NCBI GenBank assembly: GCA_035317605.1
Contig: DATHGT010000093.1
Span: forward strand, 1 to 64,000
Origin: DATHGT01 sp035317605
GTDB lineage: Bacteria; Methylomirabilota; Methylomirabilia; Rokubacteriales; CSP1-6
DNA length: 64,000 nt
Reading direction: 5' to 3'
Shown here: positions 1-8,342 of the stretch, piece by piece
Numbering within the stretch: the stretch's first letter is position 1
Layout of the letters: every line of letters starts with the position of its first letter
Program-made: the position numbers and the translations under genes
Notes under the pieces: model-generated
The model's database searches: none
Seen by the model: only the letters and a program-made list of their open reading frames with translations
What the model was told of the DNA's origin: nothing

Positions 1-729
1 GGCCACTTCGTGCTCCTCAAGAACAAGAGCCTCCTGCTGAAGTACACGCCGGCCGGTGTCGAGCGCTTCCCGGCCGGCTTCAAGGACAAGGACGGCTACT
101 ACTTCGGCCTGCGGGCCACCGTGAACTGCATCACCTACAACAGCAAGCTCGTGCCGGCGTCGGAAGCGCCGAAGACCTGGAAGGATCTGCTCGACCCGAA
201 GTGGAAGGGCAAGCTCGTGACCGCTCACCCCGGTTACAGCGGCGTGATCGCGACCCACGTGCTGGCCCTGGTGAACCTGTACGGCTGGGACTACTTCAAG
301 CAGCTCGCCCAGAACAAGGTGATGATCACCCAGTCCGCGGCCGACCCGCCGGGCGTGGTCGCGTCAGGCGAGCGTTTGGTCGCGGCCAACGGCGGCGACT
401 ACTACACGTACCAGCTCAAGAAGAAGGGCAACCCGGTCGAGATGGTCTATCCGAAGGAAGGCGTGCCGCTGGTGGTGTCGCCCACGGCCATCACGGCCTT
501 CGCGCCGCATCCCAGCGCGGCGCGGCTGTTCACCGACTTCACGTTCACGCGCGAGATCCAGCAGGTGATGGCGGACAGCGAGGGGCTCTACACCGGCCAT
601 CCCGACGTGAAGTACCCCAACGACAAGCCGAAGCTTCACGAGCTGAAGCTGCTCACCGTCGAGGCCGAAGAGCTGGAAAAGCGGAACGAGGAGATCAAGA
701 AGAAGTTCGTCGAGTTCTTCGGAGCCTAG
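1..729 (+). CDS. ABC transporter extracellular solute-binding protein, ferric-iron/spermidine type (5' end missing)
   Basis: Periplasmic binding component of an importer; it would deliver a small ligand (ferric iron or an organic anion in this family) to the permease encoded next. The reading frame is open from base 1, so the signal peptide and N-terminal lobe lie outside the window and 242 residues remain. The visible part has the family-1 binding-protein pattern: an early ITYNSKLV segment, TWKDLLDPKWKGKL, and a C-terminal lobe ending in a lysine/glutamate-rich helix (EELEKRNEEIKKKFVEFFG). The permease starts 24 bp downstream and the ATPase follows, so all three should be one operon. The substrate cannot be assigned from sequence alone; an iron type is favoured by the permease and ATPase types. 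Confidence 0.85.
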   Translation, partial: GHFVLLKNKSLLLKYTPAGVERFPAGFKDKDGYYFGLRATVNCITYNSKLVPASEAPKTWKDLLDPKWKGKLVTAHPGYSGVIATHVLALVNLYGWDYFKQLAQNKVMITQSAADPPGVVASGERLVAANGGDYYTYQLKKKGNPVEMVYPKEGVPLVVSPTAITAFAPHPSAARLFTDFTFTREIQQVMADSEGLYTGHPDVKYPNDKPKLHELKLLTVEAEELEKRNEEIKKKFVEFFGA

Positions 730-753
730 CGCTCCGACGCCGCCGTGCGCGCC

Positions 754-2412
754 ATGGATCGGTCGTTGCCGGTGTGGGTGGTGACGGCGTTGCTACTGGC
801 GCTGCTGATGTTGTTGCCGCTGGGATGGCTGGTCGCGCTGAGCGTGTCGGGCGAAGGGGGCGGGCTCGCCAGCTATCGGGCGGCGCTCAGCGATCCCCAT
901 CTTCGCAAGGCGCTCTGGAATACGCTCGTCCTCGCGTTCTGGGTCGGGATTTTCTCGCTCGCGGTCGGGGCGCCGATGGCGTGGCTGACGGCGCGGAGCG
1001 ATCTGCCGGGCAAGCGCGCGGTGCGGGCGTTGATGCTGGCGTCGTTCGTCACCCCGCCCTTCCTGGGGGCGTTCGCGTGGGTGATGCTGGCCGGGCCCAA
1101 CGCCGGGTTGCTGAACAAATTCTGGCGCGACGTCACGGGGGCCGAGGGCCCCCTGATCGACATCTTCACGATGCCCGGACTCATCTTCGCGACGACGCTG
1201 TACACGTTCCCGTACGTCTTCATCATGATCGCCAACACGCTCGAGCTGATCGCCTCGGACCTGGAAGAGGCCGCGTCGATCCTGGGCGCGCGGCGGCTCA
1301 CGGTGGCGCTGACCGTCACCCTGCCGATGGTGGCGCCGGCCATCGCCAGCGGCTTCATCCTCGCCGTGCTGCAAGCCCTCGCGCTCTTCGGATCGCCGGC
1401 GATCCTCGCCATGCCGGCGGGCTTTCACACGATCACCACGCAGATCTGGTCCTACTTCCAGTACCCGCCCAAGATCGAGCTGGCGGCGGCGGCCTCGATG
1501 CCGTTGCTCGTGGCCACCGGACTCCTGCTCTATCTGCAGAAGCGCGTGCTCGGGCGGCGCGGTTACGCGAGCGTGGGCGGCAAGAGCGGCCAGCGGCGGA
1601 CGATCCCGCTCGGCGCTCTGCGCTGGCCCGCGTTCGTCGCGTGCCTCGCCGTGATGGCGTGCTCGATCTTCCTGCCCTACGGCGTGCTCGCGAAGGCCGC
1701 GCTCTCGCGCGCGTGGGCGCAGCCGTTGACGTGGGACAACTTCACGCTCAACAACGTCTGGTTCACGTTCTGGCAGTACAGCGCGACCAAGGACGCCATC
1801 GTCAACACGCTGGAGCTGGGCATCATGACCGCGACGGTCGGCGCGCTGCTGGCGGCGCTGCTCGCCTACACCGTGAACCGCAAACTGGTGCCGGGCTCAC
1901 AGTTCCTGCCGTTCCTGGTGCTGGCGCCCGTGGTGATTCCGGGCGTGGTGCTGGCGGTCGGGCTCTTCATCGCCTACACGCGCCCGCCGCTCATCCTCTA
2001 CGGCACGCTCTGGATCATGTTCGCGGCATTCGTGACCAAGGAGCTGCCCATCGGCTACTCGCAGTCCGACGCCACCTTCCGCGGCGTCCACGTCGAGCTG
2101 GAAGAAGCCGGACGCATCCTCGGCGCCGGCCGGCTGCGCGTGCTGCGCGAGATCACCGCGCCGCTGGCCCGCAGCGGGATCATCGCCACTTGGTGCTTCG
2201 TGTTCATCGGAGTGATCCGCGAGCTGTCGGCCTCGATCATCCTCTTCACGCCGAACACCAAGGTCATGTCGGTGGTGATCATGGATCTCAAGGAAGAGGG
2301 CCAGTTCGGCGCCATCGCGGTGCTCGGCCTCTTCATGTTGCTGATGACCTTCGCGACGGTGGCGCTGATGCAGCAGCTGCTCGGGCGCGACGTGCTCGGT
2401 GTGCGCGAGTAG
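754..2412 (+). CDS. ABC transporter permease, FbpB-like double-unit iron-type permease
   Basis: Inner-membrane channel of the importer. At about 552 residues it is the double-length form: two BPD_transp_1 units in one chain, each with about six hydrophobic segments, separated near residues 265-290 by a short basic hydrophilic stretch. Both halves carry the EAA loop that docks on the ATPase: LEEAASILGARRL in the first half and LEEAGRILGAGRLRVL in the second. This duplicated arrangement is typical of ferric-iron (FbpB/SfuB) permeases. ATG at 754 is preferred over the in-frame GTG at 745 because it starts immediately before the first membrane segment (LPVWVVTALLLALLMLLPLG). The stop lies 3 bp before the ATPase start. 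Confidence 0.9.
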   Translation: MDRSLPVWVVTALLLALLMLLPLGWLVALSVSGEGGGLASYRAALSDPHLRKALWNTLVLAFWVGIFSLAVGAPMAWLTARSDLPGKRAVRALMLASFVTPPFLGAFAWVMLAGPNAGLLNKFWRDVTGAEGPLIDIFTMPGLIFATTLYTFPYVFIMIANTLELIASDLEEAASILGARRLTVALTVTLPMVAPAIASGFILAVLQALALFGSPAILAMPAGFHTITTQIWSYFQYPPKIELAAAASMPLLVATGLLLYLQKRVLGRRGYASVGGKSGQRRTIPLGALRWPAFVACLAVMACSIFLPYGVLAKAALSRAWAQPLTWDNFTLNNVWFTFWQYSATKDAIVNTLELGIMTATVGALLAALLAYTVNRKLVPGSQFLPFLVLAPVVIPGVVLAVGLFIAYTRPPLILYGTLWIMFAAFVTKELPIGYSQSDATFRGVHVELEEAGRILGAGRLRVLREITAPLARSGIIATWCFVFIGVIRELSASIILFTPNTKVMSVVIMDLKEEGQFGAIAVLGLFMLLMTFATVALMQQLLGRDVLGVRE

Positions 2413-2415
2413 CCG

Positions 2416-3492
2416 ATGCCGGGCGTGACGATCCGCGGGTTGACCATGCGCTACGGTGACGTCGCCGCCGTGGAGGCGCTCGACCTCGACGTCGCGCCCG
2501 GCGAGCTGGTCGCGCTGCTCGGGCCGTCGGGCTGCGGCAAGACGACCACGCTTCGGTTGGTCGCCGGCTTTCTCGAGCCGGAGGCCGGCGAGATCCGCGT
2601 CGGTGACCGCCTGCTCTCGTCACCGGCCGGAGTGGTGCCGCCGGAGCGGCGGAAGATGGCGATGATCTTCCAGAGCTACGCGCTCTGGCCCCACATGACG
2701 GTGGCGCAGAACGTGGCCTACGGTCTGCGCTTCGGCCGGCATCTCGCCCGCGCCGACCGCGCCGGCCGCGTCCGCGAGATCCTGCGCGCGGTCCAGCTCT
2801 CGGGCTACGAGTCGCGCTATCCCGGCGAGCTCTCGGGCGGACAGCAGCAACGGGTCGCCGTGGCCCGCTCGCTGGTCGTCGAGCCCGAGATCCTGTTGCT
2901 CGACGAGCCGCTCAGCAACCTCGACGCAAACCTCCGCGAAGAAATGCGCTTCGAGATCCGCCGCCTGCACGAAGCCTTCGGCATCACGACGCTCTACGTG
3001 ACCCACGACCAGGCGGAAGCGATGGTGATCTCCGACCGGATCGCGGTGCTGGAGCACGGCCGCGTGGCCCAGGTCGGCACCGCGGAAGATCTCTTCGAGC
3101 GCCCAGCCACGCGCTTCGTCGCCCAGTTCATCGGCCGCACGAACCTCGTGGATTGCGTAGTCACCGAGCCCGGACTAGTCGCTCACGACGGCCTGCGGTT
3201 GCGGGTGGCCACGGCCGACGCGAAAGCGGGAGCGAGCGTCGCGGTCTCCATTCGTCCCCACGCGATCACGCTGATCTCCGGCGAGAGCGCACGCGTCACG
3301 AGCGACGGCGACAACGTGCTGACCGGCGTGCTCAAGCGCGCGAGCTATCTCGGGGCCGGGTTGGACTACGAGGTCGACGTTGCCGGCGTCATCCTGCGCG
3401 TCGCCGCTCCCGCGGGTGCGCGCGTCGCGCCCGGTACGCGGGTCACGCTCGTGGTCCCGATCGCGCGCTGCCTTCCCCTGCCGGCGGCCTGA
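2416..3492 (+). CDS. ABC transporter ATP-binding protein, FbpC/PotA type
   Basis: Cytoplasmic ATPase that powers the importer. In 358 residues the full nucleotide-binding domain is visible: Walker A GPSGCGKTT at 36-44, Q-loop in MIFQSYALWPHMTVAQN, signature LSGGQQQRVAVARS, Walker B LLLDEPLSNLD and the H-loop in VTHDQAEAM. A TOBE-type regulatory domain follows in the last 100 or so residues (from about 255), as in CUT1/ferric transporters. Start is ATG at 2416, 3 bp after the permease stop, which implies translational coupling. It is the last gene of the transporter; an unrelated exporter follows 3 bp later. Confidence 0.93.
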   Translation: MPGVTIRGLTMRYGDVAAVEALDLDVAPGELVALLGPSGCGKTTTLRLVAGFLEPEAGEIRVGDRLLSSPAGVVPPERRKMAMIFQSYALWPHMTVAQNVAYGLRFGRHLARADRAGRVREILRAVQLSGYESRYPGELSGGQQQRVAVARSLVVEPEILLLDEPLSNLDANLREEMRFEIRRLHEAFGITTLYVTHDQAEAMVISDRIAVLEHGRVAQVGTAEDLFERPATRFVAQFIGRTNLVDCVVTEPGLVAHDGLRLRVATADAKAGASVAVSIRPHAITLISGESARVTSDGDNVLTGVLKRASYLGAGLDYEVDVAGVILRVAAPAGARVAPGTRVTLVVPIARCLPLPAA

Positions 3493-3495
3493 CGC

Positions 3496-5103
3496 GTGCC
3501 CGAGCCAGTTCATCCCGCGATCGCGCTGCCGTCCGCCCGGAAGTGGGCCATCACCGGGTCGGTCATGCTCGTCACGATCATGCAGATCCTCGACACCAGC
3601 ATCACCAACGTGGCGCTGCCCCACATGCAGGGCACGCTCTCGACCAGCGTCGAGGAGACGTCGTGGGTCATCACCTCCTACCTCGCGGCCAACGCCATCG
3701 TCATCCCCGCCACCGGCTGGCTCACCGGCGTCTTCGGCCGGCGCCGCCTCTTCCTGATCTGCACCGCGCTGTTCGCGATCAGCTCGTTCCTGTCGGGCCT
3801 GGCCACGAGCCTCGAGTTCCTGATCGCGATGCGGGTGCTCCAGGGCCTCGGCGGCGGGCCGGTCGTCCCGATGGCGCAGGCGACGATGTGGGAGATCTTT
3901 CCGCTGCGCCAGCGCGGCCTGGCCATGGCCGTGTGGGGCGTGGGCGTGATGATGGCGCCGATCCTCGGCCCGACCGTCGGCGGCTGGGTCTGCGACAACT
4001 GGTCCTGGCCGTGGATCTTCTACGTGAACTTACCGATCGGCGTGCTCGGCTTCTTCATGGCCGGCATCTTCATGTTCGACTCGCCGTATCAGAAGAAAGC
4101 CGCCTCGGTGGACTGGATCGGCCTGGTCGTCATGGTCGTGGGCTTCGGCGGCCTCCAGCTCGTCCTCGACCGGGGCGAGCGCGACGACTGGTTCGAGTCG
4201 TCGACGATCGTCTCACTCGCGGTGGTGGCCGGTTGCGCCCTGGTGGGCTTCGTCATCCGCGAGCTGACCGCCAAGGAGCCGCTCCTCAACCTCGCGGTGT
4301 TCAACGACCGGAATTTCGCCGTGGGTTCCTTCGTGATGTTCGGCGTGGGCTTCGGCTTCTACGCGAGCACGCTGCTGCTGGCCCTCTACGCCCAGAAGAT
4401 CCTGGCCTACGACGCGTGGACGGCGGGGACGGTCCTGGCCCCGGCCGGCGTCGGCAACATGCTGGCCCTGCTCGTCTCCGGCCGCCTCGTCCAGCGCGTC
4501 GACCAGCGCGCGCTCCTGGCCTTCGGCTGCGGTCTGAACGCGATCGCGTTCTTCCTGATGATGAACGTCTCGCTCGGCATGGATTACTGGGCCCTGGCCC
4601 TCCCGCGCTTCATCCAGGGCTTCGGCCAAGGCTTCGTGTTCGTGCCACTGCAGACCATGGCCCTGTCGACGATCCGCATGGACCGCCTGGCCAACGCCAC
4701 CGCCGCCTTCAACGTGGTCCGCAACTTCGGGGGCAGTAGCGGGATCGCGATGGCGACCACTCTGCTCGCCCGCCGCAGCCAGTATCACCAGGCCACCATC
4801 GGCGCCCACGTCGACCTGTGGGACGCCGAGACGGTCCAGCGAATCCGCCAGTGGACCGAGCACTTCATGGCCGCGGGCGCCGACCCGTTCACCGCCCAGC
4901 GCCGCGCCCTGGGCATGCTCTACCGCGGCACCGTCGAACAGGCCCAGGTGCTGGCGTACGGCGACGCGTATTTCCTGCTGACCATCGTCTTCTCGGCCGT
5001 CATCCTGCTGCTCCCGTGGATGCGCCGCGTCCGCATCGAGCAGACCGACCAGCGCCCGTCCGAAGCGCGCGTCGAGGGGTTGCCCGAGCCCGCCCCCGAG
5101 TGA
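3496..5103 (+). CDS. MFS transporter, DHA2 family (EmrB/QacA type), probable drug exporter
   Basis: Proton-driven exporter of the inner membrane. The 535 residues contain about 14 hydrophobic segments, as expected for DHA2. Diagnostic stretches are LDTSITNVALPHMQGTLS in the first membrane segment, WVITSYLAANAIVIPATGWL, and motif C, MMAPILGPTVGGWVCDNWSW. It starts with GTG at 3496, 3 bp after the ATPase stop, so it is probably co-transcribed with the importer, although its job is different. No EmrA-type membrane-fusion gene is adjacent, so it either works alone or uses a partner encoded elsewhere. The substrate is unknown. One leucine is encoded by the very rare codon TTA (near 4029). Confidence 0.9.
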   Translation: MPEPVHPAIALPSARKWAITGSVMLVTIMQILDTSITNVALPHMQGTLSTSVEETSWVITSYLAANAIVIPATGWLTGVFGRRRLFLICTALFAISSFLSGLATSLEFLIAMRVLQGLGGGPVVPMAQATMWEIFPLRQRGLAMAVWGVGVMMAPILGPTVGGWVCDNWSWPWIFYVNLPIGVLGFFMAGIFMFDSPYQKKAASVDWIGLVVMVVGFGGLQLVLDRGERDDWFESSTIVSLAVVAGCALVGFVIRELTAKEPLLNLAVFNDRNFAVGSFVMFGVGFGFYASTLLLALYAQKILAYDAWTAGTVLAPAGVGNMLALLVSGRLVQRVDQRALLAFGCGLNAIAFFLMMNVSLGMDYWALALPRFIQGFGQGFVFVPLQTMALSTIRMDRLANATAAFNVVRNFGGSSGIAMATTLLARRSQYHQATIGAHVDLWDAETVQRIRQWTEHFMAAGADPFTAQRRALGMLYRGTVEQAQVLAYGDAYFLLTIVFSAVILLLPWMRRVRIEQTDQRPSEARVEGLPEPAPE

Positions 5104-5185
5104 GCTGGGCGCGCGCCGAAGCGCCGCGACCTCAGGGCCGCCCACAGTTCCTGCTTGACGCCCGATCACCCGTACGATACGAAGA

Positions 5186-6007
5186 ATGAAAATGTCGAAG
5201 CACACCCTGCCGGTCGCGGTGGTTTCTCTACTCGGCGCGCTGTACCTTTCACCCTCCTCGGCGGCAGGACAGCTCCCGGAGCAAGGGGATCGTTATGCGT
5301 GGGCCTCGGTGGCCGGTTTCACCGCCATGATGCAGGCATGCGCGGAGGCCTATCCGAGCCGGAAAGCCGGCTATCAGGCCGAATTGCGACAATTCATCGT
5401 CGAGATGTTCGACGACAGCGCGGCGGTCCGGCAGACATACGACACCATGATGGCGACCGATGAAATCAAGGAGATGAATCGAAAGATCATCGCCGACCTC
5501 AAGCAGGGGATCACGCAGAGTGAGGCGAAGCGTGCGGAGTTCGAGCAGATGTGTGGACTGCGCCCCCCGGATCCGCCGCCGCCGGATACGCCGGAGACCC
5601 GCCAGGCCCAGCGCGAGCTCCGTTTGCGCGGCTACCTCACGCAAATCTCCAGGCACGCCGTCTATATCTACGCTCAGGACAAGGCCTATGGCACCGCCGC
5701 GAATCCGAGCGGCAGCTGCGTGGCCGCCGCCGCCGGATCGCTCTTTTCGCGGGCGGGGCACCCTCGCCCGGAGGATCGCAAGGTCAACCCGAACCGATAT
5801 TCGAACGTCGTCCTGTCCGTCGAAGGGTTCATGCGGGAATCGGGGACCACGGAGATCTTCTGCTATTCGACCCCCGAACGATATGCTGTCGCGGCCAGGA
5901 TTCCCGGCAAGAGCGTGTACGACTGCGTCGACTCCTCGGGGCAAAGCCTGGAGATCGCGAACAGGATCACGGGCCCCTCCTGTCTGTCCAGCGAAGGGAA
6001 AGACTAG
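5186..6007 (+). CDS. hypothetical secreted protein, Cys-containing, no recognised family
   Basis: I do not recognise this 273-residue protein. It begins with a clear signal peptide (KHTLPVAVVSLLGALYLSPS, cleavage likely near SSAAG), so it should be periplasmic or secreted. The mature part has a helical N-terminal half (about residues 35-115), a proline-rich hinge (RPPDPPPPDTPETR near 125-138), and a C-terminal half holding three or four cysteines (SGSC, EIFC, YDC, PSC) that could form disulfides. ATG codons at 5186 and 5192 are both possible starts; neither has a strong ribosome site. It stands alone, separated by 82 bp from the MFS gene and convergent with the next gene. Base composition is lower in GC than its neighbours. 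Confidence 0.6.
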   Translation: MKMSKHTLPVAVVSLLGALYLSPSSAAGQLPEQGDRYAWASVAGFTAMMQACAEAYPSRKAGYQAELRQFIVEMFDDSAAVRQTYDTMMATDEIKEMNRKIIADLKQGITQSEAKRAEFEQMCGLRPPDPPPPDTPETRQAQRELRLRGYLTQISRHAVYIYAQDKAYGTAANPSGSCVAAAAGSLFSRAGHPRPEDRKVNPNRYSNVVLSVEGFMRESGTTEIFCYSTPERYAVAARIPGKSVYDCVDSSGQSLEIANRITGPSCLSSEGKD

Positions 6008-6022
6008 CCTGGCCAGCGCCAA

Positions 6023-6571
6023 TCACGGCGCGACGCGGTCGCGGCGCCTTCGCACGACGACGACGAGGCCGGCGCAGATCAGCGAGGGCAGCCAGATCCA
6101 CGCCAGCTCGCTTTCGATCACGCGCAGGCCCCATTCGGAGAAGAAGGGGCGGATGCCGATCGGCGAGACGACCACGGGCCGCCACGGCAGGAAGTAGCGG
6201 TCGTTGTCGAACGGGGCGAAGAACGCGATCCCGGGGCCGCCATTGGTGAGCGCGTCGAGCACGCCGTGGGAGGCCGTGGCCAGGAAGAAATAGAGCCAGA
6301 GTCGCGCGGGCGACACCTCGGCGTGCATCCGCGCGAAGAACACGAGCACGACGACCGCCGCGAGGACGGCCGCGAAGACGAGCGAGTGGGTCAGGCCGCG
6401 ATGGCCGAGCACGCTTCGAAACGGAACGCCGAGCACGACGCCGATGACGTCCGCGTCGGGGACGATCGAGCACGCCGCGCCGAGGACCCAGAACCGGGCC
6501 GGCAGCCTTCGTCGATAGAACGCGGAGCCGATGGCCGCCGCGGCAATCGCGTGAGAGAAGGCGGACGCCAT
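6023..6571 (-). CDS. DUF457/YdjM-type inner-membrane metal-dependent hydrolase-like protein
   Basis: A 182-residue membrane protein with four or five hydrophobic segments. It has the polar residues of the YdjM/DUF457 family near membrane ends: FSHAIAAAAIGSA near residues 5-17, CSIVPDADVIGV near 35-45, GHRGLTHSLVF near 57-67 and SHGVLDALTNGG near 106-117. These histidines and aspartates are thought to bind metal in the family; the substrate is not known. It faces the secreted-protein gene tail to tail and ends 16 bp from it. The ThDP enzyme gene (-) ends upstream of its start, leaving only 36 bp for any separate promoter. Confidence 0.8.
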   Translation of the reverse strand: MASAFSHAIAAAAIGSAFYRRRLPARFWVLGAACSIVPDADVIGVVLGVPFRSVLGHRGLTHSLVFAAVLAAVVVLVFFARMHAEVSPARLWLYFFLATASHGVLDALTNGGPGIAFFAPFDNDRYFLPWRPVVVSPIGIRPFFSEWGLRVIESELAWIWLPSLICAGLVVVVRRRRDRVAP

Positions 6572-6607
6572 CTCAGGGAGCCATGCGACCGCCGCGGTCG
6601 CGAGCGG

Positions 6608-8257
6608 CTAGAACTCCCAGGGAGGCTCGACCTCGAGCGCAACTTCCAGCAGGGTGGGACCGTCGTTCTTGAAGGCTCGCGCGAGCGCGGCGGGCAGCGC
6701 GTCGACGGTCGGCAGGCGCTCGCCGGTCGCGCCGAACGTCTTGGCCATCGCGGGAAAGTCCGGGTTGGCCAGGTCGGTCTCGCCGGAGCGCTTGAACATT
6801 TTTTCCTGGAGCCACTTGATGGCGCCGTAGCGGTCGTCGTTCATGAGCACGATGGCCAGGGGCAGGCGGTACTTCACGGCCGTGGCCAGCTCGTTGACCG
6901 AGAACATGAAGCCGCCGTCGCCGAGCACGGCGACCACGGGGCGATCGGGGTGAGCGATCTGGGCACCGATGGCCGCGGGCAGACCGTAGCCGAGGGTGGC
7001 GGAGCCGACGGGATAGAGGAACGTGCGCGGGCGCAGCACCGGGAAGTGCCACTCCATCCAGTAGTTGATGCCGGTCTGGTCGTTGACCACGATCGCCTCG
7101 GGCGGCAGCGCCGCGCGCAGCGTGTGAATGAACCCGGAGACGTCGGCCGTGTAGCGCGGACTCGCCGCGGTCTTGAGCCTCGCGAGCCATGCGCGGTCCC
7201 AGTCAGCGGACGCCTCGCGAGAAGCGGGCCGCTCCACCGTGAGCCCGGACGGCCCTGGTCCGAGCGCGTGAACGATCCGCGCGAGGCCGTCCTTCGCGTC
7301 GCCGACGATCGCGATCTCGGGCGCGAAGAGCTTGCCGATCACGGTCGGGTCGATGTCGAGGTGGATCAGCGTCTGCTCCGGCGTGAACGAGAGATTGAGC
7401 AGCAGTCCCTGGGTCGAGCGGGCGGCGAGGCGGCAGCCGACCACGAGCACCACGTCGGCGGCCTGGAAGACTTCTTCGGTCGCGCGCTTGTTGGGCATGA
7501 CCGCGTGCCAGAGCGGGTCGTCCTCGCCGATCGCGCCGCGGCCCATCACGGTCGTGAGGACCGGGGCCCCGAGTCGCTGAGCGAGAGCGCGCAGCTCGGC
7601 CTCGGCGCCCGCACTCACCACGCCGCCGCCCGCCACCAGCAGCGGACGCCGCGCCCCGCGCAGGCGCGCCACCGCCCGCTCGATATCCGCCACGTGACAG
7701 GGCGGGCGCCGCGACGAGCCTCGCGCCGGCAACGCCGCGTCCACCTCGCCGTTGAGGAAGTCGAACGGGATCGAGATCGCGACGGGTCCCGGCCGGCCCG
7801 TGCGCAGCAGATCGAACGCTCCCGCGATGGTTCCGGGAATGTCCTCGGCGCGCGTCAGCGCTTCAGCCATCCGCGTGACCGGGCGGAAGCACTCGATCTG
7901 GTTCGGGACCTCGTGCAACGAGCCGGCGTCGCGGCCGACCATCGTCGACTGGATGTCGGACATGATCACCACGACGGGCATCGACCCCGCATAGGCCTCG
8001 ACCAGCGGCGTCATGGTGTTGGTGGCACCCGGTCCAGACGTGACGATCGCGACGCCGGGGCGGCCGGTGGAGCGCGCGTAGCCGTCGGCCATGAAGGCCG
8101 CTCCTGCCTCGTGGCGGGCGAGCACGTGCGCGATCTCCGACTGGCCCAGGAGCGCGTCGTAGATCCCGAGGTTGTGCACACCGGGGATCCCGAACACGTG
8201 GCGCACGCCTTCCGCGCGCAGCGCCTCGACCACCCATTGGCCGCCCGTGCGGATCAT
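6608..8257 (-). CDS. thiamine-diphosphate-dependent enzyme, acetolactate synthase large-subunit-like
   Basis: Catalyses a 2-oxoacid decarboxylation or carboligation using thiamine diphosphate. Of 549 residues, the N-terminal pyrimidine-binding domain carries the activating glutamate (LARHEAGAAFMADGYAR, near residue 50), the middle domain is the usual Rossmann-like segment, and the C-terminal domain has the diphosphate/Mg2+ motif GDGGFMFSVNELATAVKYRL ending in NDDRYGAI. The FAD-binding signature of true AHAS is not obvious and no small regulatory subunit is adjacent. A catabolic decarboxylase or synthase (for example a guanidino-oxopentanoate decarboxylase-like enzyme) is therefore as likely as branched-chain amino-acid synthesis. 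Start ATG at 8257; 85 bp separate it from the second ThDP enzyme upstream. Confidence 0.85.
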   Translation of the reverse strand: MIRTGGQWVVEALRAEGVRHVFGIPGVHNLGIYDALLGQSEIAHVLARHEAGAAFMADGYARSTGRPGVAIVTSGPGATNTMTPLVEAYAGSMPVVVIMSDIQSTMVGRDAGSLHEVPNQIECFRPVTRMAEALTRAEDIPGTIAGAFDLLRTGRPGPVAISIPFDFLNGEVDAALPARGSSRRPPCHVADIERAVARLRGARRPLLVAGGGVVSAGAEAELRALAQRLGAPVLTTVMGRGAIGEDDPLWHAVMPNKRATEEVFQAADVVLVVGCRLAARSTQGLLLNLSFTPEQTLIHLDIDPTVIGKLFAPEIAIVGDAKDGLARIVHALGPGPSGLTVERPASREASADWDRAWLARLKTAASPRYTADVSGFIHTLRAALPPEAIVVNDQTGINYWMEWHFPVLRPRTFLYPVGSATLGYGLPAAIGAQIAHPDRPVVAVLGDGGFMFSVNELATAVKYRLPLAIVLMNDDRYGAIKWLQEKMFKRSGETDLANPDFPAMAKTFGATGERLPTVDALPAALARAFKNDGPTLLEVALEVEPPWEF

Positions 8258-8342
8258 GCGCTTACGTGTAGGGTCGGGGCTTGTCCCCCGCCGCTTCGAC
8301 GATCGGCACGGTGGTGTACAAGGCCCCGCCCTACATCCATCA

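Noticed and set aside
201..2459. Long open frame (752 codons) across the ABC permease
   Set aside because: Wrong frame of two real genes; Arg/Gly/Ala-rich composition typical of shadow frames in GC-rich DNA.
6608..8257. Assignment as IlvB of branched-chain amino-acid synthesis
   Set aside because: No ilvN or ilvC beside it and neighbours are a decarboxylase and unrelated genes; kept as a general ThDP enzyme.
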